Source of the DNA: JAIQFF01 sp963788505
GTDB lineage: Bacteria > Acidobacteriota > Terriglobia > Terriglobales > Acidobacteriaceae
NCBI GenBank assembly: GCA_963788505.1
Contig: CAWBGY010000005.1
Coordinates: 1,302,001 to 1,366,000 of the forward strand
Reading direction: 5' to 3'
DNA: 64,000 bases
Every line of letters starts with the position of its first letter. Within the stretch, counting starts at the first letter, position 1. The translations under genes and the position numbers were made by a program. Below are positions 34,564-43,464 of the stretch, piece by piece. Below the pieces are notes generated by a model. The model saw only the letters and a list, made by a program, of their open reading frames with translations. It did no database searches and was not told where the DNA came from.

Positions 34564-35628
34564 TCAGTCGGCGGCGACGTCCTGGGGCGGCAGCGGATCT
34601 ACCCGGCGCCGGGAGGAGCGGTTGGGAGGCAGACCGGCATCACGAATCTTGTACAGGAGGGCGCGGTAACTGATGCTCAGGGCGCGTGCCGCCTGCTTAC
34701 GATTCCAGTGGTGAGCCTGCAAGACTTTCAGGATGACCTTGCGTTCCAGTTCCCGGGTAGCCTGGCGCGTAATTGTCTTGAGCGCGATCGGCCCATCGAA
34801 GTTCAGGTCGAGGGTGGGAAATTCCTGCTGGTGCGCCACCAGGTCGCTGCTGATGACTTCCTCGTTCCCCAGAATTACGTAGCGCTTGATCAGGTTCTCA
34901 AGTTCGCGGATATTGCCCGGCCAGTGATGCTTTTGCAAAGCAGACATCAGGTCTCCCGAAAGAGTCCGCGCGCGGCTGTTGTATTTGTGGTTGTAGTGCT
35001 CCAGGAAATAGGCGACCAGGTCCGGAATATCACCCTTGCGCTCACGCAGAGGGGGCATTTGAAGATTGACCACATTGATGCGATAGAACAGGTCCTGACG
35101 GAAAGTGCCGCTCTCGATTTCCACTTCCAGCACCCGGTTGGTGGCGCAGACCACGCGCACTTCAACTTTCTTGTCTTCCTGGGCGCCGATCCGGCAGAAT
35201 TGCCCGTCTTGCAGTAGCTGCAACAGCTTGGACTGCAAGCCCAGGTCGAGCTCGGAGATTTCGTCGAGGAAAAGGGTACCGCGATGGGCTAATTCCACCC
35301 GCCCCGGCTTCGACCCGTAAGCGCCGGTGAAGGCCCCTTTTTCATAACCGAAGAGTTCGCTTTCGAGAAGCGTGCCTGGGATTGCGGGACAATTGACCTT
35401 CACGAACGGACCGGTTCGCCACGGTGATAGCCCGTGAACCATGCGCGCAATGATGTCCTTGCCGGTACCGCTCTCGCCTTGAATCAGTACAGGGACGTTG
35501 GCGCTCGCGACCTTGTCCAGGCGGTCTCGAAGCGATTGCATAATCTCGGACCGCCCGAAAATTACCGATTCCGGAGGAAACTCACCGAGAGATGTAGCCA
35601 GTGAAGTGACCGAAGGTATAGTTGTCAT
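34564..35628 (-). CDS. Sigma-54-dependent transcriptional activator lacking a regulatory domain
   Basis: The product is 354 aa: only about 22 residues precede the AAA+ domain. Walker A GESGTGKD is at 51-58 and the sigma-54 contact loop GAFTGA at 98-103; Walker B is TLFLDEIS. A Fis-type helix-turn-helix ends the protein (WNRKQAARALSISYRALLYK). Without a receiver or GAF domain, activity must be set by expression or by a partner, as in PspF. The DNA-binding helix is nearly identical to that of the NtrC-type regulator at 37508-38911, so both may bind similar enhancers. Confidence 0.9.
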   Translation of the reverse strand: MTTIPSVTSLATSLGEFPPESVIFGRSEIMQSLRDRLDKVASANVPVLIQGESGTGKDIIARMVHGLSPWRTGPFVKVNCPAIPGTLLESELFGYEKGAFTGAYGSKPGRVELAHRGTLFLDEISELDLGLQSKLLQLLQDGQFCRIGAQEDKKVEVRVVCATNRVLEVEIESGTFRQDLFYRINVVNLQMPPLRERKGDIPDLVAYFLEHYNHKYNSRARTLSGDLMSALQKHHWPGNIRELENLIKRYVILGNEEVISSDLVAHQQEFPTLDLNFDGPIALKTITRQATRELERKVILKVLQAHHWNRKQAARALSISYRALLYKIRDAGLPPNRSSRRRVDPLPPQDVAAD

Positions 35629-35834
35629 GAGTATCTAGTGGCCCCATGGCCCGTTCGTACGAGCCTTAGTGTGCACCCCGAGAGCCAAACCAGGCTAGGG
35701 CCGTAATTCGGCTACTAAACTGCGTATAAACTATTTAGATTTATAGATTTACAAGGTTCCAGCGCAGGCAGAGCTCAGTCCGGTAAGGCTCGTTCAGCAG
35801 CTCCAAAGGCCATCGAACCTATGGGAAAATGTTT

Positions 35835-36233
35835 TCACAGAGCAGAAGCAACTTTCCTTGGGCGGGGGGCCCGGGAAGCGGGCGGAACCACCAGTGGATG
35901 AGAGAACTTAAGGCCAACCAGATGATAGCCATCGGCGTGGGTCACGCGCAGGGTGCGGGCGCGCAGATTGCGGGCGGCCTTGGGCAGCGAATTCGTGACC
36001 GCCAGCGGCGCGCTGGGAATCTCCAGCAAAACCTGCGTGGAGAGCGGCAAAGAGCGGCGGACGGCGACCAGAGCGCCGCCGGCGGAGATGTTTAGCGCCG
36101 TGGCAAACTCCAGAAGCTCTTTCCCTTTTTCGTCGCGGCTGCGAACAAACACCGGTATGGCGATGGGGAGACGCGGCCATTTACGGCGTTCTGCTACGGG
36201 ATTCAAACGCTTCAAACTGACCCCTTTAAACAC
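35835..36233 (-). CDS. PilZ domain protein
   Basis: The product is 132 aa. RRKWPRLPIAIPVFVRS supplies the Arg-rich N-terminal PilZ motif (RxxxR-like) and ALNISAGGALVAV the D/NxSxxG motif, which together bind c-di-GMP in classical members. It could connect c-di-GMP to motility or polysaccharide output. It lies between two sigma-54 activator genes. A second PilZ protein is at 42876-43259. Confidence 0.82.
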   Translation of the reverse strand: MFKGVSLKRLNPVAERRKWPRLPIAIPVFVRSRDEKGKELLEFATALNISAGGALVAVRRSLPLSTQVLLEIPSAPLAVTNSLPKAARNLRARTLRVTHADGYHLVGLKFSHPLVVPPASRAPRPRKVASAL

Positions 36234-36470
36234 GGACCTAGCCTACCTCCCGCACCTTGGGGGCCAAACCAGCCAGGTCAGCACCGCCAGGGTGGGCAAG
36301 AAACCCCCGGGATTCGGGTTGATTTCTCTGAAACTCCGCCATTACAGCCCCATCAGGCCCTGATTAGATTCTCTTTATATTCGCCCCACAAAGGGCATTT
36401 AGCCACTATCTGTGAAGTGGTTAGGACCGCAAGGTTTTGCTCTTCCGTTACCATCGAATTGCATTTTCCG

Positions 36471-36499
36471 TTGACACCAGGAAGGCCGTGTCATACGAT
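36471..36499 (+). promoter_or_regulatory. Strong sigma-70-type promoter before the two-component system
   Basis: Perfect -35 TTGACA (36471-36476), 17-nt spacer, -10 TACGAT (36494-36499). Transcription would start near 36506. Confidence 0.65.
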
Positions 36500-36500
36500 T

Positions 36501-36520
36501 TGTGAGCATTTAAATTCACA
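36501..36520. promoter_or_regulatory. Inverted repeat TGTGA-N10-TCACA overlapping the predicted start site
   Basis: The arms TGTGA and TCACA are perfect and overlap the expected transcription start, a typical place for a repressor. The 10-nt spacing differs from the 6 nt of CRP sites. Confidence 0.35.
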
Positions 36521-36575
36521 CGATCGACTATTTTCGCACCCTCCCCGTGAAAACAAACCAGTGAGTTTTCCACAT

Positions 36576-37511
36576 ATGGGAGTGGTGCCGGAAAATACGT
36601 GTCTGTCTCGAGAAGGGAAGCCTGTGGCCACCAGCCCCGCGCCGAACCCAGCCCAGAGACCTGCCGGGGAGCCCCCCAGTTACGACGAGTTGACGAACCA
36701 GTACAACCAGCTGCGGGAGCGTTCCATGCGCACCACCAACGCCCTGGCATCGGCCGCCCACGACCTCAAAACACCGCTCTCGATTCTGAACGGTTACATC
36801 GAACTCCTGCAGGACGAGAAGTTGGGACCGCTCAACGACCGTCAGCGGGAAATACTTGGTGATATGCGCAGCAGCGGGCAGCGTTTGCAACACTTCATAC
36901 AGGATTTTCTAAGCTACAGCGTTCTCGAAACCGGCGAGATGAAGATGCGCTACGAAACCGGGAACGTAAACCCCTGCCTGTCGGAGGTTTGCCGCCTCTG
37001 GTCGCACCGGTTTCAGGAGCGGGGTCTGGCGCTCTACTTTCTGGCCAATGAAAAATTGCCCGAGCTGGCGTTTGATTCGGCCAAGCTGCAGCGGGTGATT
37101 TCGAATCTGCTGGAGAATGCGTCCAAGTTTACGCCGGCCGGAGGCACGGTTTGGCTGCACGCTGAACCCTACATGTGGGAACGCCGCGATCCCAACAGCT
37201 CGAGGATTCCAGGTGAACGGCGCCGGCAAAACAATCCTGTCCCTAACTCGGTTAAGGTGAGCGTCTCCGACACTGGCCCGGGAATTCCCGCCGAGTATCA
37301 CATTGAGGTTTTTGACGACTTTTTTCGCCTGCCGCAGGATGAAGCGCAAGCCGAAGGCATGGGCCTGGGATTAGCCATCGCCCGCCGGCTGGTGAACGCC
37401 ATGGGTGGCAAGATCTGGGTAGAGAGCGAGCTCGGGGCGGGCACGAAATTCTCCTTCATCGTTCCACTCAAGCCAATGTCCGCTGCCCCCGCTAAAGGCA
37501 AAAACAAATGA
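36576..37511 (+). CDS. Soluble sensor histidine kinase
   Basis: The product is about 311 aa without any membrane segment or recognisable sensor domain. The H-box is SAAHDLKTPLSILNGYIELL, the N-box NLLENASKFTP, and the G-boxes DTGPGIP and GMGLGLAIARRL, so all catalytic parts are present. Residues 20-60 form a short helical lead. It should phosphorylate the NtrC-type regulator whose ATG overlaps its stop by 4 bp. Start options: ATG 36576, or GTG 36624 preceded by GAAGGGA. The signal must be cytoplasmic or come from a partner protein. Confidence 0.85.
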   Translation: MGVVPENTCLSREGKPVATSPAPNPAQRPAGEPPSYDELTNQYNQLRERSMRTTNALASAAHDLKTPLSILNGYIELLQDEKLGPLNDRQREILGDMRSSGQRLQHFIQDFLSYSVLETGEMKMRYETGNVNPCLSEVCRLWSHRFQERGLALYFLANEKLPELAFDSAKLQRVISNLLENASKFTPAGGTVWLHAEPYMWERRDPNSSRIPGERRRQNNPVPNSVKVSVSDTGPGIPAEYHIEVFDDFFRLPQDEAQAEGMGLGLAIARRLVNAMGGKIWVESELGAGTKFSFIVPLKPMSAAPAKGKNK

Positions 37512-38911
37512 CCGACACGGTCAACATTCTATTGGTCGATGACGAGCCCGGGATGCTGCGCTACATCCGCACCTTGCTGGAAGTGGATGACTACAGTGTG
37601 CAGACCGCATCCACCGGCGAAGACGCCTTGCAGCAGATAGAAAAGGGTTTGCGCCCTGACCTGGTTCTGCTGGACCTGCTGATGCCGGGAATTGACGGCT
37701 TGCAGACGCTGGAGCAGTTACGCCAATTGGTGCCAGGGCTGAAAGTCGTAATGCTTTCCTGCGTCAGCGATACCCGCAAGGTGGTGCAAGCCATCCGTCT
37801 GGGCGCGCAGGACTACCTGACCAAACCTTTCCAGAAGGCCGAGCTGACCACTGTCATTGATCAGTGTCTGGGCAAAAACCAGCAGAACTTGCCGGGCGAG
37901 GTGGAAGAGCTCTACGACGACGTATTTTTTGTGGCCGCCAGTCCCGCCATGCGCAAGATTCGTTCCCAGGCCGCGCTGGTAGCCAATGTGGACATTCCAG
38001 TCCTGATGCTGGGAGAAAGCGGCACGGGCAAGGAGGTTGTGGCCCGGTTGATTCACAAGCTCTCTCCGCGCGCTCATCGAACTTTCCTGAAGGTGAATTG
38101 CGCGGCCGTTCCCGGCGACTTGCTGGAAAGCGAGTTGTTCGGTCACGAGGCGGGTGCGTTCACCGGAGCGACCCATGCCAAGCCGGGCAAATTCGAGCTC
38201 TGCAACAAGGGCACGATTCTGCTCGACGAAATTGGCGAGATGCCTCCGCTGTTGCAGGCCAAGCTGCTGCACGTATTGCAGGACCAGCAATTCTCGCGCC
38301 TGGGCAGCCGATCGGTGGTCAAGGTGGATGTTCGCATCCTGGCCGCCACCAATATCAATATTCCGGAAGCGCTGGCGAGCAAGCGCCTGCGCGAAGATCT
38401 GTACTACCGCCTGAATGCTTTCACCCTGCAGTTACCGCCGCTGCGGGAACGCAAAGAAGAGATTCCCATTTTGCTGAAGCATTTCATGTCTCACATGGCG
38501 GAGCAGTACGCCCGCCCTCCGCTGCCGCTCTCAGCCAACATGCTGCAGGCGTGTCAGGAGTATTCGTGGCCGGGCAATCTGCGCGAACTGAATAACTTCA
38601 TCAAGCGCTATCTGGTATTGGGGGACGAGAAGCTGGCGGTGCAGGAACTGCAACCACGCAATGACGTAGGCGGAGGCAGGATCGAGAGCCCGCGCGGTCC
38701 CGGCGAACCCAGCGGCGGACTGAAGTCGGTGGCACGGGGCGCCAAGGACGAAGCTGAAGCTGAAGCCATCCGGCAAGCCCTTGACCAGACCAACTGGAAC
38801 CGCAAGCAGGCAGCCGCGCTGCTCCAGATCAGCTACAAAGCTCTGCTCTATAAGATCCGCCAGTATGGCATCGCACAGTCCAAGAGCCACAAGCTGACCG
38901 CAGGCGCCTAA
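37508..38911 (+). CDS. NtrC-family sigma-54-dependent response regulator
   Basis: The product is 467 aa. The receiver domain (1-120) has acidic pocket D11-D12, phospho-acceptor D56 in LVLLDLLMPG, and TKPF. The AAA+ domain has GESGTGKE and GAFTGA at 216-221; the C-terminal Fis-type helix-turn-helix is WNRKQAAALLQISYKALLYK. It activates sigma-54 promoters after phosphorylation by the kinase encoded just upstream (ATGA overlap). The targets are not visible; I found no convincing -24/-12 promoter in the window. Confidence 0.93.
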   Translation: MTDTVNILLVDDEPGMLRYIRTLLEVDDYSVQTASTGEDALQQIEKGLRPDLVLLDLLMPGIDGLQTLEQLRQLVPGLKVVMLSCVSDTRKVVQAIRLGAQDYLTKPFQKAELTTVIDQCLGKNQQNLPGEVEELYDDVFFVAASPAMRKIRSQAALVANVDIPVLMLGESGTGKEVVARLIHKLSPRAHRTFLKVNCAAVPGDLLESELFGHEAGAFTGATHAKPGKFELCNKGTILLDEIGEMPPLLQAKLLHVLQDQQFSRLGSRSVVKVDVRILAATNINIPEALASKRLREDLYYRLNAFTLQLPPLRERKEEIPILLKHFMSHMAEQYARPPLPLSANMLQACQEYSWPGNLRELNNFIKRYLVLGDEKLAVQELQPRNDVGGGRIESPRGPGEPSGGLKSVARGAKDEAEAEAIRQALDQTNWNRKQAAALLQISYKALLYKIRQYGIAQSKSHKLTAGA

Positions 38912-38974
38912 ACTCGGCCTGCCTGCCACTGGATCGCGCCGCCCGTCCGCAGCGTCCTCCTACTGCACCGTCCT

Positions 38975-39922
38975 CTACTGCACCACCAGCACAATCTGCT
39001 GGGTCCGCGTGGCCGAACCCGAGGTTGCGGTTACGGTGAGGTTATAGGTCCCAGCCGGAGTTCCCGTGGTGGTCGAGCTCGAGCTGCTGGAGCCACAACC
39101 AGCCTGGAACAGCACCAGCGCGAAGAAACAGCCCAGCAGCGCCGCCATCAGCACGCGCCGCCGTCGCGACTTCCTGCCTCCAATGCCAACGCCCAACAGT
39201 GCCAATCCTGAAACCGGGAACAATGCGGCATAAAAGGGCCGGCCAGTGGGGAAGAGGCTGGCGGGGGTGGTCACGCGCGCAGTCGTGTTGACCACCAACT
39301 GGCGGCTCTGCGCCCCGCTGCTCAGGTTGGTAAATGACGCGCCGTTAGGAAATGTCACTTGGCCGCCGGAAGGCGCGCCCGAGGCGGACAACGTAACCGC
39401 ATCCGGGATGTTTCCGGTGGGCGTGACTGTGACCGTGTAGCTTGCCGGTATGCCGGCGGCCACGGTTGCGGTTGCCGGAGAAACGCCAATACCGAAATTA
39501 TTCACGACCGCGACGGCGGGCGGCGGAGCCGGTGTCACGATCGTGGACGTGCCGAAAATGCTGACCTTTCCGCCATCACTCACAGAACCAGGCTGAAGTG
39601 GAGTGGCAGGCAAGGTCGGAGCAAGAACCACGTTGATGGTTGCAACCGCTCCACCGTTCAACGTTCCGACCGTGCAGGTCACCGTGCTGCTTGCACTCGG
39701 CGCTGGACAGTTGGATTGGCCGGGAGAGCTGTTGGCAGAGACGAAAGTGGCAGTGGACGGTATGACGTCGGTAAAGATAATGCCGGTGGTCAGGTCCCCA
39801 TTATTGGTGAGGGTGTAGGTAAAGGTAACGTTATTGCCGACGCCTACGGGACTGGGGGCCACAGTCTCGGTGAGAGCCAGGTTCAGGGTGGGGCCCAGCT
39901 TGGTCAGGAATATATCGGTGCC
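38975..39922 (-). CDS. C-terminal part of the SBBP-repeat protein, separated by a frameshift
   Basis: This frame continues the SBBP protein: GTDIFLTKLGPTLNLALTET follows directly on the 3' end of the upstream frame. It has a DUF11-type domain (VGNNVTFTYTLTNNGDLTTG), an Ig-like segment, a hydrophobic stretch with basic residues (LLGVGIGGRKSRRRRVLMAA), a cysteine after a second hydrophobic run (FQAGCGSSSS), a Ser/Thr linker and a final beta domain (GTPAGTYNLTVTATSGSATR). This tail order recurs in secreted Acidobacteriota proteins. Read alone it would have to start at GTG 39862, without a signal peptide, so it is best seen as part of one 1,100-residue protein. Confidence 0.72.
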   Translation of the reverse strand, partial: GTDIFLTKLGPTLNLALTETVAPSPVGVGNNVTFTYTLTNNGDLTTGIIFTDVIPSTATFVSANSSPGQSNCPAPSASSTVTCTVGTLNGGAVATINVVLAPTLPATPLQPGSVSDGGKVSIFGTSTIVTPAPPPAVAVVNNFGIGVSPATATVAAGIPASYTVTVTPTGNIPDAVTLSASGAPSGGQVTFPNGASFTNLSSGAQSRQLVVNTTARVTTPASLFPTGRPFYAALFPVSGLALLGVGIGGRKSRRRRVLMAALLGCFFALVLFQAGCGSSSSSSTTTGTPAGTYNLTVTATSGSATRTQQIVLVVQ

Positions 39923-42279
39923 GCACCGCTGAGGCCACCTTGGACAGGATTCGCAACCGGAAAGTTCGCGGAGGAAGTCTCGCCCGCGACAAAGCTGTTG
40001 CCCTGCGTGTCAGTGGCGATGCTGGTGGCAAAATCGCTGCCACTGCCGCCCAGGTAGGTAGCGTAGTGACCCAGCGAGATCGAGGAACTCGCGGTGGTAT
40101 CGATGCGCGCCACAAATCCGTCCACGGGCCCGCTCAAAGCCGCCTGGATGGGATTGTTGGGAACCGGGAAGTTGGCCGAATTCGTCCAGCCGGCCACGCG
40201 CGCGCCCTGGAGGCTATCCACCGCGATGCCCAAACCCACGTCGGTCCCGGAGCCGCCCAGATAGGAGAAATAGGTAAAAGGCACGGTGGTGGTGGTGCAG
40301 CTGGTGCCGGTACAGGGAGTTCCGAATTTTCCCACGAATGCATCCGTAGCGCCCCCGTTCAGGCCCTGGAATGCGGTGGTGCCGGTGGGAAGGATGAAAT
40401 CGGTTGAGGCAGTTGAGCCGGTAACGTAGGCGCTGAGGCCGGAATCCACCGCGACTCCATATCCGACATCATCTCCGGAGCCGCCCAGGTAAGTGGAGTA
40501 AAGCAATTGCGCTCCCGCCGAAGCGGCGGGATTGATCTTGGCGACGAAGGCATCCACGGCGGTAACCGTGGTTGAGCAATTTGTGGTGGCGGTGGAAGTC
40601 GGCGGCGTATCGAGACAGCCCTGATAGGCATTGACAATAGGAAAGTCGGTGGTCGGGCTTCCGGTGTGCCGGAAGTTGGTCCCGCCCGTGATGTACACAT
40701 TCGAATTCGCATCCACGGCGATGGCGCCACCCAGGGTAAGTCCGCCGATCGGATTGCCCCCGCCGAAGTAGGTGGAATACACCAGGCTGGGAAATCCAAT
40801 CAGGGTAGGGTCGACCTTGCTGACAAAGAACTGGCTCGTGCCCAGCGACGCCACCTGGATCGCGCCCACCGTGGCCGGGAAGGAACTGGTTGCGTCGGGC
40901 TGGTTCGTGGAAGTAGTGGCGCCAATGACGTAGATTTTATTTCTGGGGTCCAGGGCCAGACCGCGCGCGGAGTCCGTGCCGTTACCCGAAAGATACGTCG
41001 AGTACAGGAGCGTCGTTCCGGTCGGATCCAGTTCGCTTACGAAAACGTGCGCGCCCGCGCTGGCGCGAGTGGGCTGGAAAGCGGACGCAGTACTGGTGGG
41101 AAAATTACTGGAAGTCGTGGTGCCCGCCACCACAACATTCAAAGCGGAATCCGCCGCCACCCCGGCACTGGTATCCACGCCATCTCCGCCCAGGTAGGTG
41201 GAGAACACAATCGCGGACCCGGCCGCGTTCAGCTTGGTAACGAAAATATCGGGAGCGGTGGAGAGCGCGGTTTGAAATGCCGCAGGCGTGGAACCAGCCG
41301 GCGGCTCAACCGGGAAATTTGCCGAGGTGGTCGAGCCTGCAAGGTAAATGTTGGAGGAGGCATCAATCGCTACCGCGGGACATCCCGAAGGCGGTGATGC
41401 CATCCCCAAAATAACCGAGCAAGCCTCGTTGCCACTGCCGCCCAAATACGTTGAATAGCTCAGCACGGGATCAATCACCAGCGCGCGGCGGCGATCGTAA
41501 GCTCCCAGGTCGAAGGCCACCTCGCCGTCTGGCCGGAGGGCATAGCGTCCCGCGACGGGTCGCTGCTCTGTCCCGAACTCCTGATAGACATGCGGCGCTT
41601 TCAGCTGTACCTCGCCACCGCCGCTGGCCAGGACCAGATTGCCGCTGCCATCCAGACTTGCTTTTCCCAAGCCCGGGAACCGTAAAGCGATTTGACCGGG
41701 GTCGGCGCCGGGCGCAACTTCGAAGTCGTACTCCAGTTCCCCCTGGTTCCCGTAATACACGAGATCAACGCCGGGATAAATGTTCTGATAACGCACCTGG
41801 GCAAATTGCGGAATGTTACGATGCCACTTTGCCGGATTGTTGCCGATAAGGTAATTGCTCTTGCCCGGAAGTTGATTGGCTCCGGTCGCGGACGCGGACG
41901 GATTGGCACGCGCCAGTTCCATGCGCACGACAGAGGCACTCTTGGCCGTCGAGCGTAGCGTCAGCACCACCTGGTCCGGCGTGAGAAACAATCCGTAGCC
42001 TGCTCCGCGCGCCATAAAATCGACCCGCGCATCCGTTTGACCCTGATTGGGTTCAAACCGCAACGGAAGTTGTCCGAAATTCACGCGCGCATTGGGGTGG
42101 TTCGCGGAGAGTTCAGGAATGGCAAAGTCCGTCGAGACTGACGGATCCGCGCCTCTAACCGCCAACTCCGACACCGGACCACCGGAGCGCAGCGCCCAAC
42201 CGCCTAACAGCAGCAGCAACGCAAACGACAGCAAGACAGGGAAATATCTCGTTCCCGACCCCCGGAAATTCAATGTCAC
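39904..42279 (-). CDS. SBBP-repeat beta-propeller protein (N-terminal part, frameshifted at 3' end)
   Basis: The product of this frame is 791 aa. GTG at 42279 follows GGAGGAG by 3-5 nt and is followed by a membrane segment/signal (FPVLLSFALLLLLGGWAL). Then comes a conserved N-terminal domain (LRFEPNQGQTDARVDFMARG) and many SBBP repeats, each with YSTYLGGSG and a DA.SNIYLAGST-like strand. The frame ends in GLSGAAPIYS and stop at 39904, whereas the next frame resumes GTDIFLTKLG. One missing base near 39923-39930 explains this. SBBP proteins are secreted or surface-exposed propellers of unknown role. Confidence 0.82.
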   Translation of the reverse strand: MTLNFRGSGTRYFPVLLSFALLLLLGGWALRSGGPVSELAVRGADPSVSTDFAIPELSANHPNARVNFGQLPLRFEPNQGQTDARVDFMARGAGYGLFLTPDQVVLTLRSTAKSASVVRMELARANPSASATGANQLPGKSNYLIGNNPAKWHRNIPQFAQVRYQNIYPGVDLVYYGNQGELEYDFEVAPGADPGQIALRFPGLGKASLDGSGNLVLASGGGEVQLKAPHVYQEFGTEQRPVAGRYALRPDGEVAFDLGAYDRRRALVIDPVLSYSTYLGGSGNEACSVILGMASPPSGCPAVAIDASSNIYLAGSTTSANFPVEPPAGSTPAAFQTALSTAPDIFVTKLNAAGSAIVFSTYLGGDGVDTSAGVAADSALNVVVAGTTTSSNFPTSTASAFQPTRASAGAHVFVSELDPTGTTLLYSTYLSGNGTDSARGLALDPRNKIYVIGATTSTNQPDATSSFPATVGAIQVASLGTSQFFVSKVDPTLIGFPSLVYSTYFGGGNPIGGLTLGGAIAVDANSNVYITGGTNFRHTGSPTTDFPIVNAYQGCLDTPPTSTATTNCSTTVTAVDAFVAKINPAASAGAQLLYSTYLGGSGDDVGYGVAVDSGLSAYVTGSTASTDFILPTGTTAFQGLNGGATDAFVGKFGTPCTGTSCTTTTVPFTYFSYLGGSGTDVGLGIAVDSLQGARVAGWTNSANFPVPNNPIQAALSGPVDGFVARIDTTASSSISLGHYATYLGGSGSDFATSIATDTQGNSFVAGETSSANFPVANPVQGGLSGAAPIYS

Positions 42280-42875
42280 TAGCTCCTCCGAATATCCCAA
42301 TTCATGGAGAGGAAGAAAAACGGCACACCCGCAGCACGCCGGCTTATCCCCGCCAAGCGGCATGCGTACTTGTCACCAGAATAAGGGCAAAAAAATAAGT
42401 AACTACTTAAACATCTGACGGATAGACTGTCAAGCCACGCACTCTTCCCACATCCTGCGATGGTCAGATGCAGCAAGCGACTCCTTAAGATGCCGATGAA
42501 AAGACCAAAACTTCGCTGCCAGCAGCAAGATAGGCATACTGAAGGTCGATCGAGCGGGTTTTTCTGCAATTTCTTTCACTCGTAACTCTGTGAGAAGGCT
42601 GGAGTGGCTCCGCAACCCATTACTTCCACGCTCCAAACGGCTTTGCGCCGGTCCTGCCGTGATGGCACTGCGCGTGCAGCGATACTTGTTTCGCCTAAGT
42701 CTGCATTTAAACCAAGCCTCCCCCAGGCCCTCCCCGCGATGGACGCGTTAACCGAGTCTGTTCCCCGCGCTTTTTGCGCTTGCAAACTGTTGGTGAATAA
42801 GTAAATCTGGCGCTAGGGTCGTTCCAAGAGCTGGTGCCGATTGTCTTGGGGTGAAATTTGGGTGGATCCGGATTT
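42280..42875. other. Intergenic region (596 bp)
   Basis: Divergent promoter region of the SBBP gene and the second PilZ gene. Short open frames exist on both strands (for example 42604-42804), but none has a ribosome binding site or a protein-like composition. The palindrome and promoter near 42396-42433 are listed separately. The remainder, 42440-42850, is unexplained. Confidence 0.55.
42396..42433 (-). promoter_or_regulatory. Candidate promoter with palindrome for the SBBP gene
   Basis: On the minus strand TTGACA (42433-42428), 18 nt, then TAAGTA (42409-42404). The -10 lies in the palindrome TAAGTA-AC-TACTTA (42396-42409), a possible operator. Confidence 0.35.
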
Positions 42876-43259
42876 ATGCCTTTGCGAAGAGAGAGTTCAG
42901 CGCAACACCGAGCTCAGGAACGGCGTACGATGCGGCGCTTCGATATGCGCCTGCCGGCGTCGGTCCGGGTCGCGGGCAATGGTTTGGCTGACCTGTTGAC
43001 GGAAACCCAGAACGTGAGCGCTCGCGGGGTCTTTTTCTATCTCGATCGCCCTTTGACGGAGGGCGCTCGCATTGAAGTGACCATGACGTTTCCGCCGCAC
43101 GTAACTCTTACCGAACCGGTGCGCGTGCGCTTTACCGCCCGGGTGGTGCGAGTGGAGAATTCGCAAACGGTTGCCAACATTGGCGTGGCCGCCATGATCG
43201 AGGAGTACGAGTTCTTGCGCTCCAACGCAGCGGCCGGGTCCAGCAACGGTATGGGATAG
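42876..43259 (+). CDS. PilZ domain protein
   Basis: The product is 127 aa. RRTMRRFDMRLPASVRV carries the Arg-rich motif and TQNVSARGVFFYLDRPL the second PilZ motif (N/DxSxxG), so it should bind c-di-GMP if functional. It is a single-domain PilZ protein, as at 35835-36233. ATG at 42876 is preferred to the upstream TTG at 42858. It faces the ccm operon tail gene ccmD. Confidence 0.8.
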   Translation: MPLRRESSAQHRAQERRTMRRFDMRLPASVRVAGNGLADLLTETQNVSARGVFFYLDRPLTEGARIEVTMTFPPHVTLTEPVRVRFTARVVRVENSQTVANIGVAAMIEEYEFLRSNAAAGSSNGMG

Positions 43260-43344
43260 GGCAGCAATCATCAACCAGCGCTCAGCAAATCTGTCGCACC
43301 TGCGTTATTTGGCTAAATGCCAGTTGCCGATTGCTCCATCCCAC

Positions 43345-43464
43345 TTACTTCTTCTTCAGTTCCTCAATCTCACCCCTCAGGCGCTGGTAGCGCCGCACCA
43401 GAGTGCCCAGATAGGTAATGTGGATGATCCAGGTAGCGGCGTAGGCGGCATAGAGAAAATTCAT
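43345..43464 (-). CDS. ccmD: CcmD-like small membrane protein (39 aa)
   Basis: The reading frame starts ATG at 43464 and overlaps the ccmC stop by 4 bp (ATGA). The product MNFLYAAYAATWIIHITYLG continues with a basic and charged tail ending EELKKK: one membrane helix, then a cytoplasmic coiled tail. That is the CcmD plan. CcmD is needed to release the CcmE-haem complex from the CcmABC transporter. Position at the end of ccmE-A-B-C supports the call more than sequence, since CcmD is poorly conserved. Confidence 0.78.
   Translation of the reverse strand: MNFLYAAYAATWIIHITYLGTLVRRYQRLRGEIEELKKK

Larger units (their letters stand above)
36234..36575. other. Intergenic region between divergent PilZ and histidine kinase genes
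   Basis: 342 bp with no credible gene. It contains the promoter at 36471-36499 and an inverted repeat at 36501-36520; the rest (36234-36470) has no feature I can name. Confidence 0.6.

Noticed and set aside
42604..42804. Possible 66-codon gene in the 42280-42875 gap
   Set aside because: No ribosome binding site; composition not convincing. A non-coding RNA here cannot be excluded, but no conserved structure is recognised.
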